This document shows, piece after piece, positions 42,405 to 52,402 of a stretch of 64,000 nt of DNA. The DNA comes from OLB9 sp041392785 (lineage in GTDB: Bacteria; Bacteroidota; Bacteroidia; Chitinophagales; Saprospiraceae). Each line of letters opens with the position of its first letter. Position 1 is the stretch's first letter. The notes under the pieces were generated by a model. That model was not told the DNA's origin. It ran no database searches and saw nothing but the letters and a program-made list of their open reading frames with translations. Made by a program: the position numbers and the translations under genes. The DNA lies in the NCBI GenBank assembly GCA_041392785.1, contig JAWKLK010000011.1, positions 1 through 64,000 of the forward strand, in the 5' to 3' direction.

Positions 42405-45275
42405 ATGAACAACAAAATTTTAACCATCTTGATATTTTTAATATCATTACAAGTCGTTTTTGGACAAAATGGAACTGTTCGTGGCAAAATGACCGACGCC
42501 ACTACTGGAGAACCCATCATGTTTGGAAATGTTGTCATCAAAAATGGAGAAGTAACTGGCACAACTTCTGATTTAGACGGAAACTATGACTTCTCACTGG
42601 CAGCAGGCACTTACAATATCGAATTTTCATATATTGGACTGCGTACTGTCACCATCACCGATATTGTGATTAACGAAGGTAAAGTTACTATTGTAGACGT
42701 AAATTTGGAAGAAGATGCTGAAATCATTGAAGAAATCATCGTGACCGCTAAGGCAACTCGAAATACTGAGGTAGCTTTAGCCACATTGAAAAAAAACGCA
42801 GTAAATGTTATAGATGGAATTACATCTGCCAATTTCAAGAAGATAGGTGATTCAGATGCGGCATCGGCAATGAAACGTGTAACTGGCGTATCTGTGGAAG
42901 GCGGAAAATATGTGTATGTCCGTGGCCTTGGAGATAGATATACTAAGTCAATCTTGAATGGAATGGAAGTACCAGGCTTAGACCCTGATAGAAATGCCCT
43001 TCAAATGGACATCTTTCCTACCAACATTCTTGATAATATTATTGTATTAAAATCATTTACTGCTGACCTACCCGCTGACTTCACAGGTGGCGTAGTCAAC
43101 ATCACAACCAAAGATTTTCCAGAAGAAAAAACAGGCAATATTTCTTTAGGATTGAATTACAATCCTTCAATGCACTTGAAAAGTGACTATCTTACTTCTT
43201 CTACTAGTAGTACTGATTTTCTTGGTTTCGATGATGGATTAAGAGAGATTCCAACTAATCAAAACCTAAATATTCCTTTCAGGACAGATGCAATTTCAGA
43301 TCCAGCAGGGGCAGGAAGCAAGTTTAGAAATATCTTATTAGGGTTTAATCCTAACATGGCAGTTAAACCTACAAATAGTTTCATGGACTATAACTTGGGA
43401 TTTTCGTATGGCAACCAACACAATAAAAAACGGTTTGACTTAGGTTATAACATTGCAGCTTCTTATTCCAACGCTACAGAATTTTATACAGATGTAGAAT
43501 ACAATATGTATGGAAAAGACAGAGATCCATCTATTTTCCAATTAGAGCAAAGGATAGCCCAAAAAGGAGATTATGGATCCAATTCTGTTCTTCTTGCTAG
43601 TATTGGTGGTATTTCTCTGAAGACAAATACTTCAAAATTTTCACTAAGTCTTATGCACATTCAGAACGGAGAGTCAAAAAATGGTATTTTTGATTATTCA
43701 AGTACAAATTTTGGTGCAAACTTTACCGCTTTTCAACATAATATTGAATACAGTCAAAAAAGTATGTCAAATGCTTTGCTCAAAGGTACGCACATACTCG
43801 GTAAAGGAAAATGGAACATCATGTGGAACCTCTCACCTACCCTTTCTTCTATTTATGACCCTGACATTCGCATTGTACGTTATAGAACAGATGGAACTGC
43901 CTTGACCATTGGTACAGAATCCGGTATTCCTGAACGTACTTGGAGGTTTTTAGATGAAATAAACTTGTCAGGAAATGTCAGTGCAGACTATGGGTATATC
44001 TTTAATAAAAATGAAGCTAAATTGAAATTTGGAACAGCTTATACCTACAAAGAGCGTGATTTTGAAATTCAAAATTTCCAAATCTATCCAAATGGAATCA
44101 CCTTAACGGGTGATCCAGATGAAATATTCCTTGAAGAGAATATTTGGAGTACTGAAAATCCAAATGGAACAACTTATGATCCACAATTCATACCTTTTAA
44201 TCCAAATAAATTTAACTCTTCGGCTACCAATTTGGCAGGTTTTGTATCCAATGAAATGTTGATTACTCCTAAGATAAAAACCATACTTGGACTTAGGGCA
44301 GAACAATTTAATCAACTTTATACTGGGAGAAACCAGAGTGGAGAATCCTTTAATAACAAAGAAGTTTTCAATACTTTAAACTTTTTCCCAACTGCAAATG
44401 TCATTTTCAAAGTAAAAGAAAATCAGAATTTCAGAGTTTCTTATGCTCGCACAATAGCTAGACCATCATTCAAAGAGTCTTCTTATGCAACCATTGTAGA
44501 CCCAATTTCAGGAAGAACTTTCATTGGTGGATTCTTCCAGGATATAGATGTAAGTACAGGTGAAATCATTTGGGATGGAAACTTGGTCAATACTGATATA
44601 GACAATTACGATCTACGCTGGGAACATTTTTCAGAAGGTGGACAATCTATCTCCTTAAGTACATTTTATAAGAAATTTACCAATCCTATTGAAATAGTGC
44701 AGTATGTACAAGCCGTAGGCAATTTCCAACCAAGAAATGTAGGAGATGGTTCTGTTTTAGGTGTGGAACTTGAATTAATAAAGAATCTAGGATTTATAAA
44801 TGGATCGCTAAGCAATTTATCATTCAATCTAAATACTACTTTTGCCCATTCTGAAATAAAAATGAGTGCTTCAGAATTGAAATCAAGACAACTCACAACT
44901 AGAACAGGAGAAACCGTAGAAGACAGTAGACAAATGGCTGGGCAAGCACCATATTTGATCAATAGTGGCCTTTCATATAAAAACCCAAACAATAAATTGG
45001 AAATAGGTGTCTTCTATAATGTCCAAGGAAGAACATTAAGATATGTAGGAATCGCAGACAGACCAGATGTATTTACACAACCCTTCCATAGTTTAAACCT
45101 TAATGTAAATTTACCATTTGGCAATGAAGAGCAATTTAATGTTGGTTTCAAAGTCAATAATCTTCTAGGAAGTGGACGCAAAGAAGTCTTCAGCTCATAT
45201 AATGCTGACGACGAAACATTTTCCTATCTGAATCCAGGCAGTTCGTTCGCTCTTAGATTTGGATACAAGATGTAA
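42405..45275 (+). CDS. TonB-dependent outer-membrane receptor
   Basis: About 956 residues from ATG 42405; an upstream in-frame GTG at 42360 lies in the terminator hairpin. A signal peptide (ILTILIFLISLQVVFG) is followed by a carboxypeptidase-regulatory-like domain (GTVRGKMTDATTGEPIMFGNVVIKNG ... IEFSYIGLRTVTI). The plug follows (MKRVTGVSVEGGKYVYVRGLGDRYTKSILNGMEVPGLD and LPADFTGGVVNITTKDFPE), then a long beta barrel ending in FALRFGYKM with a C-terminal aromatic-hydrophobic motif. It imports a substrate using TonB energy. The upstream lipoprotein is its likely partner. An IS1595 copy begins 10 bp after its stop. Confidence 0.95.
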   Translation: MNNKILTILIFLISLQVVFGQNGTVRGKMTDATTGEPIMFGNVVIKNGEVTGTTSDLDGNYDFSLAAGTYNIEFSYIGLRTVTITDIVINEGKVTIVDVNLEEDAEIIEEIIVTAKATRNTEVALATLKKNAVNVIDGITSANFKKIGDSDAASAMKRVTGVSVEGGKYVYVRGLGDRYTKSILNGMEVPGLDPDRNALQMDIFPTNILDNIIVLKSFTADLPADFTGGVVNITTKDFPEEKTGNISLGLNYNPSMHLKSDYLTSSTSSTDFLGFDDGLREIPTNQNLNIPFRTDAISDPAGAGSKFRNILLGFNPNMAVKPTNSFMDYNLGFSYGNQHNKKRFDLGYNIAASYSNATEFYTDVEYNMYGKDRDPSIFQLEQRIAQKGDYGSNSVLLASIGGISLKTNTSKFSLSLMHIQNGESKNGIFDYSSTNFGANFTAFQHNIEYSQKSMSNALLKGTHILGKGKWNIMWNLSPTLSSIYDPDIRIVRYRTDGTALTIGTESGIPERTWRFLDEINLSGNVSADYGYIFNKNEAKLKFGTAYTYKERDFEIQNFQIYPNGITLTGDPDEIFLEENIWSTENPNGTTYDPQFIPFNPNKFNSSATNLAGFVSNEMLITPKIKTILGLRAEQFNQLYTGRNQSGESFNNKEVFNTLNFFPTANVIFKVKENQNFRVSYARTIARPSFKESSYATIVDPISGRTFIGGFFQDIDVSTGEIIWDGNLVNTDIDNYDLRWEHFSEGGQSISLSTFYKKFTNPIEIVQYVQAVGNFQPRNVGDGSVLGVELELIKNLGFINGSLSNLSFNLNTTFAHSEIKMSASELKSRQLTTRTGETVEDSRQMAGQAPYLINSGLSYKNPNNKLEIGVFYNVQGRTLRYVGIADRPDVFTQPFHSLNLNVNLPFGNEEQFNVGFKVNNLLGSGRKEVFSSYNADDETFSYLNPGSSFALRFGYKM

Positions 45276-45284
45276 TAAAGTTAT

Positions 45285-46248
45285 AGAATTAGGCATTTAA
45301 GCAATTAGTGTTTTATATGGAACAGGTTTGTGCTTTATCATTCGCAGTAGTAGATTATCAAAAATACCCTCCTTCATCTTGTTTCGATTGTATCTGTAAC
45401 AATATTCATCTAGATAGTATTGCAGATGTTTAGCGTGACCATGTATGCCTCTCAACCAAGATTTAAATCCCATAATTATTCGATGCATTACTGTAAAATT
45501 ACTTCCTTTCTTCTTCGATTTCTCCGTTTTGAGATTTGGCATTTCTTTCTCTAAACTTCGATATGACGACCAAGCATCGGTTTTTATTTCTGCTGACTTT
45601 GAAATGGTTTTATCCATGAAAGTTTTCAAATTATTCTTTGTCGATCTATCAATTTGTTTAGCATATATGCGGCCAGCTCCTTTCCCACCTTTTTCTATGG
45701 CTATGACTATCAATCTTTTATTCTTATTTTTCCTCCCAACTACGCCTTCCTCTTGCTGACCGATCACGAACTCATCAACTTCTACTTTGCCAGTCAAAAG
45801 ATTATCTCCACTACTAGCCATGGGCTTGCATGACTTTTTGCTTAAACATCCAACATGTCTTTTGTCTTAAATCAAGTTTTCGACTTAGTTCAGTAGATGC
45901 AATTCCTTTTTTACTCGTTGAAACATAATACACAATCCAAAACGCTTTAAGGATTGAAAATTTTACTTTATGAAACAGAGAACCAGCCGTTGGACTCTCT
46001 AGATATCCACATTTAGTACATTGCCGATCGTATTTGTTGATGCCTTTGCAATGCTTTTTATGTTTGCATTTGGGACATTCATAACCACCTTTCCACTTTA
46101 ATTCTGATAAATAAGCATAACAAGAATCTTCATCAGGAAATTTGCTCTGAAACTCAAATATTGATAGGCTTTTAAATTTTGCTTCCATTATATTAACTAT
46201 ATTTGTAGCAAATATAGGGGTTAAATTCATTTATAATATGCCTAATTC
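45285..46248 (-). mobile_element. IS1595-family insertion sequence
   Basis: 964 bp. The ends share GAATTAGGCAT as an inverted repeat and are flanked by an 11-bp direct repeat AATAAAGTTAT at 45274-45284 and 46249-46259. The family usually makes 8-bp duplications, so part of the match may be chance or end assignment may be off by a few bases. It lies just downstream of the TonB receptor stop and separates that gene from a terminator at 46283. Confidence 0.85.
45297..46188 (-). pseudogene. IS1595-family (ISXO2-like) transposase, frameshifted
   Basis: The N-terminal piece starts at ATG 46188; a -7 box TATATTTG on the minus strand at 46209-46216 rules out the longer frame. It has the zinc ribbon C-PKC ... 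RQCTKCGY and the HTH (KKGIASTELSRKLDLRQKTCWMFKQKVMQA). The DDE half is in another frame (about 45821-45297): GKVEVDEFVIG with the first acidic residue, IKTDAWSSYRSLE with the second, and FKSWLRGIHGHAKHLQYYLDEYCYRYNR with the third. A one-base shift near 45815-45825 breaks it. Either it is inactive or a base was miscalled in a multicopy element. Confidence 0.88.
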
Positions 46249-46282
46249 AATAAAGTTATTTTGTTTTACATTGATATTTGTG

Positions 46283-46317
46283 AGCAGCATTAAGGTCATT
46301 AATGCTGCTTTTTTTTC
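46283..46317 (+). terminator. Rho-independent terminator, probably the original TonB-receptor terminator
   Basis: An 11-bp stem AGCAGCATTAA / TTAATGCTGCT with a 5-nt loop, followed by eight T. It is now about 1 kb from the receptor gene because the IS1595 element lies between. The 46318-46533 remainder contains no gene and no promoter I can name with confidence. Confidence 0.85.
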
Positions 46318-46533
46318 CAAAATTACTATTCTGACCTTAAAATTCAATGACGTTTTATAGCAACCAATTAATTTGCAATAAATCAGCACCTTTGTAGCAA
46401 ATTAGATTCTGAGTAGTTTTTCCATTGTATGATAAAGGTTTGAAAATTTAGAAAAAAAAACCACCATTAAGTACAACTATTTATTATAATTCTCCTTTTA
46501 AATAAAAGTTTAATAGAATCTAGTTTCGTTTTT

Positions 46534-47586
46534 ATGTACAAGAGCATCTCAAGCATTTTTTTGGGCAGTATTTTTTTGTTCGGATGCAAGACCTCCGAAA
46601 AAGAAAAAACACCTATAACTGATCCTACCAAAAAGGAACAAAAAACTCTGACTGTAGACGGTATCATAGCCAAAGAATCCATTTTAAGTGATGCTATTCA
46701 GGTTACAGGCAGTGTATTAGCCAATGAAGAGGTGGAACTAAGATCCGAAATTTCAGGAAGGGTTACTGGTATTTATTTTTCTGAAGGTAGTTTTGTAAAG
46801 AAGGGCCAACTGCTCGTACAGGTCAATGATGATGAACTGAAAGCTCAAGCAAAAAAAATAGAGGTAGAAATGGAACTACAGCGGGAGAGAGAAGATCGTC
46901 AGAAGCAATTATTGACCGCAAAGGCTATTTCTCAAGATGAATTTGATATCACATCCACCAATGTCAAATTATTACAAGCAAATCTTGACATTTTACAAAG
47001 TCAAATTAAAAAAACACAAATCTTGGCACCATTTTCGGGTAAAATTGGATTAAAACATATCAGTATTGGTTCCATCATCACTACCTCTACTACCATTGCA
47101 AGTTTACAAGAAACCAATCCTATCAAACTAGATTTTAACATACCTGAAAAATATAACCATTTAGTAAAAACCGGTAGTCAAGTCACATTTACCCTGGCTA
47201 ACTCGACCAAAAATTATACTGCAACTGTACACGCTAAAGAACCAAAGATTGATCCCCAAACAAGGACTGTTTCTATTCGGGCCAAAGCATCAAATCCAAA
47301 TCAAGAGCTTGTTCCAGGCGCTTTCGCTGAAATAAAAATGAAGATTTCGCAACAATATAAAGCTATAAAAATTCCTACTGTCGCATATATTCCGGACATC
47401 AATGGTGCCAAGGTGCTTAGCGTCAAAGATGGAAAAGTCAAGCCAATTCCCGTCAAAGCAGGCACTCGAACAGAAAATGACATCGAGGTTACAGGTATTT
47501 CTGTTGGTGATACGATTTTGACTTCTGGTATCCTTCAGTTGAAGCCGCAGATGCCAGTGCATGTTAATCTAAAGTCTGAAAATTAA
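46534..47586 (+). CDS. RND efflux periplasmic adaptor (lipoprotein)
   Basis: 350 residues of the HlyD/AcrA membrane-fusion family. The N terminus has a lipobox, IFLFGCKTS, so Cys18 should be lipidated. The lipoyl/barrel-sandwich halves are VTGSVLANEEVELRSEISGRVTGIYFSEGSFVKKGQLLVQVNDDEL and TQILAPFSGKIGLKHISIGSIIT, separated by an alpha-helical hairpin (about residues 100-160). It couples the inner-membrane pump to the outer-membrane channel. Its stop overlaps the pump start by one base (TAATG). Confidence 0.95.
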   Translation: MYKSISSIFLGSIFLFGCKTSEKEKTPITDPTKKEQKTLTVDGIIAKESILSDAIQVTGSVLANEEVELRSEISGRVTGIYFSEGSFVKKGQLLVQVNDDELKAQAKKIEVEMELQREREDRQKQLLTAKAISQDEFDITSTNVKLLQANLDILQSQIKKTQILAPFSGKIGLKHISIGSIITTSTTIASLQETNPIKLDFNIPEKYNHLVKTGSQVTFTLANSTKNYTATVHAKEPKIDPQTRTVSIRAKASNPNQELVPGAFAEIKMKISQQYKAIKIPTVAYIPDINGAKVLSVKDGKVKPIPVKAGTRTENDIEVTGISVGDTILTSGILQLKPQMPVHVNLKSEN

Positions 47587-50500
47587 TGAGTCTTTCGAAT
47601 ATAAGTATTGACAGGCCTGTTTTAGCGACAGTTATGTCACTAACCATAGTGATTTTTGGTATAATTGGATACTTCAATCTTGGTGTCAGGGATTATCCAA
47701 GCGTAGATGCACCTGTCATCACAGTAAGTACCACCTACACAGGAGCCAATGCTGATGTCATCATTTCACAGATCACAGAACCACTCGAAGAATCTATTAA
47801 TGGTATCGACGGGATTAAAAACATTACATCTGTATCAAGTGATGGCCGAAGTACAATTACTGTAGAATTTGACCTCGTTATAGACCTAGAGACCGCCGCC
47901 AATGACGTAAGAGATAGAGTCTCACGAGCACAAAGAAATCTCCCTGTTGACGCTAATCCACCGATTGTATCTAAATCAGATGCTAGCGCCCAACCCATCC
48001 TATCTTTAACCGTTCAAAGTGATAAAAGGAGCCTGTTGGAATTGTCAGAAATTGGTAATAATCTCTTCAAAGAAAGGTTGCAAACCATTCCTGGCGTCAG
48101 CGAAGTGCGTATATGGGGCGAGAAGAAATACTCCATGAAATTGATCATGGATCCCAATAAAATGGCTGCTAGGGGCATTACTCCTTCGGATATACGCAAT
48201 GCGCTTACTGCTGCCAATGTTGAATTACCCACAGGTAGAATTGACGGTGACAACACTGAATTGACCATCCGAACCATAGGAAGGATAGAGACGGAAGAAG
48301 AATTCAATAATCTTATTATAAAAGAGACCAAAGGCATCCTAACTCGTTTCAGTGATGTAGGAGTAGCTGAGCTCAGACCAGAAAACGAAAGGTCACTTTT
48401 GCGCGGTAATGGTGCTATCCCCATGATAGGAGTCGCTTTGACGCCTCAGCCGGGTTCGAATTACGTTGAAATATCAAATGAATTTTTCAGAAGATTAGAA
48501 ACCATAAAAAAGGAAATTCCTGAAGATCTGAAACTTGGGATTGCATTGGATACTACTAAAGGTATTAAAAAAGCCATAAGCGAAGTAAAGGAAACTTTAT
48601 ACATTGCCTTTGGATTAGTTGTTTTAGTGATTTTTCTATTTTTGAGAAATTGGCGGAGTACTGTGATTCCTGTTATTGCTATCCCAATTTCTCTCATATC
48701 GGCATTCTTTATTATGTGGCTGTCGGGATTTTCTATTAATATTCTTACCTTGTTAGGGATAGTATTAGCCACAGGTTTAGTAGTAGATGACGCCATCGTG
48801 GTACTTGAAAACATCTATCAAAAGATCGAACAAGGCATGCCAGTTCGAGAAGCAGCATACAAGGGATCTAATGAAATCATCTTTGCGGTCATCAGTACTA
48901 CTGTGACTCTTGTTGCAGTATTCCTACCTATACTTTTCCTTCAAGGATTGACAGGTAGATTATTTAGAGAGTTTGGAATCGTAGTTTCAGGCGCAGTGAT
49001 TGTTTCCTCATTCGTATCTTTGACACTGACACCTATGATGTGTTCTAGACTTTTGAAATCCCACGAGAGCCATGGGTGGTTTTATAATGCTTCTGAACGA
49101 TTTTTTATTGGTTTGAACAACACGTACGAAAAAACGCTGAATTTTGTATTCAAGATTAAATGGGTAGCTGTTTTTATCATGCTCGTTTCTGGTTTTATTT
49201 TGTATTTCTACGGTGGAAAACTTAAGTCAGAATTAGCGCCGATGGAAGATAAGGGTCGACTCATTGTAAGTGCTACTGCTCCAGAAGGTGCATCATTTAA
49301 CTTTATGAATAATTTTTTGACGAAAGTCATAAATGATGTGGAAGCTATGCCTGAAAAAGAAGCCATATTATCTGTGACCGCTCCGGGATTTGGCGCCGCT
49401 GCAGCGGCTAATACAGGCTTTGTACGTATCACACTTGTAGATGCATCAGAACGAAAACGCTCCCAGCAAGAACTCGCTCAAGACCTTTTCAAGAAAGTGG
49501 GGAAATATACAGATGCAAGAGTATTCGTATCTCAGGAACAAACCATTGGAGATAGACGAGGTGGACTTCCTGTTCAATATGTCATCCAATCACCCAATTT
49601 TGAAAAACTTAAATCTATTATACCAACATTTCTCGACAAAGCCCGCCAACATGAGGCTTTTCAAGTAGTAGACATCAATTTAAAGTTCAATAAACCCGAG
49701 CTACGAATCGATATAGACAGAAATAGAGCACAGACATTGGGCGTATCTGTGATGGATATCGCACAAACCTTGCAGTTGTATTTTGCTGAGCAAAGGCTTG
49801 GTTTTTTTGTCAAAGACGGCAAACAATATCAAGTCATCGGCCAAGTACAAGACGACTTCAGAAACGAACCTTTTGACCTTCGCTCCGTGTATGTCCGCAA
49901 TAAATACGGCGAGTTGATACAATTAGACAACCTAGTCTCAATGGTAGAACAAAGCAACCCACCACAATTGTTCCGATTCAACCGATATGTCTCGGCCACT
50001 ATTTCCGCGAATACCAATCCTGGATTTTCTTTGGGTCAAGGTATTGAGGCTATGCGCTCCATAGGTGCCGAAGTCCTTGACGACACCTTTAGTACAGACC
50101 TTTCCGGACCATCCAAGGAGTTTGAAGAAAGCTCATCGACCTTGATTTATGCCTTTATCTTGGCGCTCATCTTGGTGTATTTGATGCTCGCTGCCCAATT
50201 TGAGAGTTTTGTAGATCCACTTATCATCATGTTTACAGTACCTTTAGCCTTGGCAGGTGCGGTATTGTCGCTTTACTTTACGGACTCTACATTAAATATA
50301 TTCAGCCAGATAGGCATCATAGTATTGATAGGTATCGTGACAAAAAATGGGATTTTGATCGTAGAATTTGCCAATCAAAAACGCGAAGCAGGTCATGCTA
50401 AATTGGATGCCGTTATATCTGCATCCGTCTCAAGATTGCGTCCGATTCTGATGACCAGTATGGCTACCATCTTGGGTGCTGTGCCTATCGCTTTTGCCTT

Positions 50501-50648
50501 CGGAGACGCCTCTACCAGTCGAGTATCCATGGGTATCGCTATCATAGGAGGTTTGTTGTTTTCTTTGGTTTTGACATTATTGGTCATCCCAGTGATGTAC
50601 TATTTCTTTTCACAAGACAAGGATTTGTATCACCATCATCATGCATAA
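47586..50648 (+). CDS. RND efflux pump, AcrB/MexB-like permease
   Basis: 1020 residues, full length for the HAE1 family. It begins NISIDRPVLATVMSLTIVIFGIIGYFNLGVRDYPSVDAPVI, with the first helix and porter domain. The proton-relay Asp pair is visible in GLVVDDAIVVLENIY in TM4, and the second-half helices include LILVYLMLAAQFESFVDPL and a GIVTKNGILIVEFANQ segment with the conserved Lys and Asn. It exports drugs, dyes or metabolites using the proton gradient; substrate range cannot be read from sequence. The C terminus has a short histidine run. It overlaps the TolC-like gene by 8 bp. Confidence 0.97.
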   Translation: MSLSNISIDRPVLATVMSLTIVIFGIIGYFNLGVRDYPSVDAPVITVSTTYTGANADVIISQITEPLEESINGIDGIKNITSVSSDGRSTITVEFDLVIDLETAANDVRDRVSRAQRNLPVDANPPIVSKSDASAQPILSLTVQSDKRSLLELSEIGNNLFKERLQTIPGVSEVRIWGEKKYSMKLIMDPNKMAARGITPSDIRNALTAANVELPTGRIDGDNTELTIRTIGRIETEEEFNNLIIKETKGILTRFSDVGVAELRPENERSLLRGNGAIPMIGVALTPQPGSNYVEISNEFFRRLETIKKEIPEDLKLGIALDTTKGIKKAISEVKETLYIAFGLVVLVIFLFLRNWRSTVIPVIAIPISLISAFFIMWLSGFSINILTLLGIVLATGLVVDDAIVVLENIYQKIEQGMPVREAAYKGSNEIIFAVISTTVTLVAVFLPILFLQGLTGRLFREFGIVVSGAVIVSSFVSLTLTPMMCSRLLKSHESHGWFYNASERFFIGLNNTYEKTLNFVFKIKWVAVFIMLVSGFILYFYGGKLKSELAPMEDKGRLIVSATAPEGASFNFMNNFLTKVINDVEAMPEKEAILSVTAPGFGAAAAANTGFVRITLVDASERKRSQQELAQDLFKKVGKYTDARVFVSQEQTIGDRRGGLPVQYVIQSPNFEKLKSIIPTFLDKARQHEAFQVVDINLKFNKPELRIDIDRNRAQTLGVSVMDIAQTLQLYFAEQRLGFFVKDGKQYQVIGQVQDDFRNEPFDLRSVYVRNKYGELIQLDNLVSMVEQSNPPQLFRFNRYVSATISANTNPGFSLGQGIEAMRSIGAEVLDDTFSTDLSGPSKEFEESSSTLIYAFILALILVYLMLAAQFESFVDPLIIMFTVPLALAGAVLSLYFTDSTLNIFSQIGIIVLIGIVTKNGILIVEFANQKREAGHAKLDAVISASVSRLRPILMTSMATILGAVPIAFAFGDASTSRVSMGIAIIGGLLFSLVLTLLVIPVMYYFFSQDKDLYHHHHA

Positions 50649-51990
50649 ACTTAACAGTGCACTCATAAACTTTTTGCCTATGCGCAGTGCGATTTTATAT
50701 ATATTTCTCGGCATGTGCTTCGGTACTTCTATTTTTGGACAGGAGCGAACCACTTTGACGCTTGATGATGCCATAGCCATAGGTATTAAAAATAATTTTA
50801 ATATATTAATAGCTGTAAATGATATTGCTATTGCAAATGCAAACAATACCATGGGTAATGCAGGCATGCTCCCTGAAGTAGCTTTGAATGTAGGACAATC
50901 CTTCAATGTCAATGACTCGAAACTCGAATTCTCAGATGGAAGCCTACGCACGGGAAGTTCTGTCAATTCCAATGCTACTACGGCTAACATCAGCGCAGCA
51001 TGGACGCTCTACAATGGTAAACAAATGTTTGTGACTAAAGACAAACTTGAGACTTTGGCACAGATAGCAAATACATCATTGAAATTTCAAACTGAACTCT
51101 TGATTTACCAAATAAAGACCCAGTATTTACGTGTACTCCAACAAAAAGATGCCATCAGTATCACCGAAAAAAATCTGGCTCTGACCAATGAAAGACGCAA
51201 ATTATTGCAACTCAAACAAAGCGTGGGTACGGGTTCAGGATTGGCAGTCTTACAGGCTGAGAGCGACTATAACCAAGATAGTTTGAGTCTAGTAAACCAA
51301 ACACAATCTCTAGAACAACTAAAAATTGAGCTCAATAATTTACTATCGCGGAATCCAATCACAGATTTTGATGTGGAAAACATCAAGATAAACGATGATC
51401 TTGCCACTTACGAATTCTTAAAATCCAAAATGGATGCCTACAATACATCCTTGTCTATCTATGATTTGGCAAAACAAATAGCTGAGTTGGACATTACATT
51501 TGCCAAAGGTAGTGCCTTACCCACAGTTAACCTCAACACGGGATATAACTTTGCGCGATCACAGACAGAATTGGGTGTTTTGAAATATTCACAGAATTCG
51601 GGTGTCAATCTAGGAATAACAGGAAGGTGGGTCATTTACGATGGAAATAACATCAAAAGAAACACGCAAATAGCAAAACTCAATGCCCAAAACACAGCAT
51701 TGGAATACCAAAGACAAAAACAAGACCTTGATAATCAATTATATGCTGCATACACTTCTTATACCCAAGCCACTGCGCTAGAAAAAATCACAGCCTCCAA
51801 TGTCGCAATTGCTGAAGAAACTCTGAAAACGTCTCGAGAGATGATGCGTCTCGGCTCCATCACCAATATTGACTTGCGCCAATCTGAGCTAAACCTTGCC
51901 GATGCCAACTACAGAAAGCTGAATGCCAAATATCAAAAATTATTTGCACTCTTGCACATTGAATTTCTTACAGGCGATTATGTGAAGTAG
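50641..51990 (+). CDS. TolC-family outer-membrane efflux channel
   Basis: 449 residues with a signal peptide (ILYIFLGMCFGTSIFG). Two OEP repeats follow, each starting with TLDDAIAIGIKNNFNILIAVNDIAIANANNT-like or LAKQIAELDITFAKGSALPTVNLNTGYNF-like segments. The long helices are rich in Q, N and K, e.g. IYQIKTQYLRVLQQKDAISITEKNLALTNERR. It completes the tripartite pump with the two upstream genes. Its last 13 or so codons are included in a 456-bp block duplicated 3.06 kb downstream. Confidence 0.94.
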   Translation: MHKLNSALINFLPMRSAILYIFLGMCFGTSIFGQERTTLTLDDAIAIGIKNNFNILIAVNDIAIANANNTMGNAGMLPEVALNVGQSFNVNDSKLEFSDGSLRTGSSVNSNATTANISAAWTLYNGKQMFVTKDKLETLAQIANTSLKFQTELLIYQIKTQYLRVLQQKDAISITEKNLALTNERRKLLQLKQSVGTGSGLAVLQAESDYNQDSLSLVNQTQSLEQLKIELNNLLSRNPITDFDVENIKINDDLATYEFLKSKMDAYNTSLSIYDLAKQIAELDITFAKGSALPTVNLNTGYNFARSQTELGVLKYSQNSGVNLGITGRWVIYDGNNIKRNTQIAKLNAQNTALEYQRQKQDLDNQLYAAYTSYTQATALEKITASNVAIAEETLKTSREMMRLGSITNIDLRQSELNLADANYRKLNAKYQKLFALLHIEFLTGDYVK

Positions 51991-52402
51991 GAAACTTTTT
52001 ATTTATCCTATGGAAAAAATGACAAAAAAATGATAAAACTCCATTTTATTAAACTTAACTTTGTTTTAGTATAATAAAAATGCATCTTTTTCCTGAAAGG
52101 GCATTTTTACAACTTCAAGCAACATTTCCCTATGCAATGCTGAAGTTGCTATACCAAGATGTATTGGAAAAAATTTTTTAATCATTAAATTTACTTGTTA
52201 TGAGAACAACAAAATCTAATTTGATTCCACCGTGCAAAAACTATTTTCTATGTATGAGAAGCATCTACGTCATTTTACTTCAATCCTTTGGCTTTTTGGA
52301 ATGTCAAGCGACCTTTTTTCAAACACTTCTCCGATATCTATCTCGAAAAGTAGTATCGGCTCACCTAATGACATCCTGTACTATCACGATTGGCAGGAAG
52401 GT
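51947..52402 (+). repeat. Duplicated block, copy 1 (tolC end plus T9SS gene start)
   Basis: About 456 bp covering the last codons of the TolC-like gene, the intergenic region and the first roughly 65 codons of the next T9SS cargo gene. The copy at 55008-55464 is nearly identical, with a few substitutions and a one-base difference in a T run. The copied tolC tail shows the direction: the downstream copy is derived. Confidence 0.93.
52076..52108 (+). terminator. Terminator of the RND operon
   Basis: An AAAAATGC / GCATTTTT stem with an inner CC-GG pairing and a T-rich end, 86 bp after the TolC stop. The same hairpin is repeated in the duplicated block near 55137. Confidence 0.6.
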
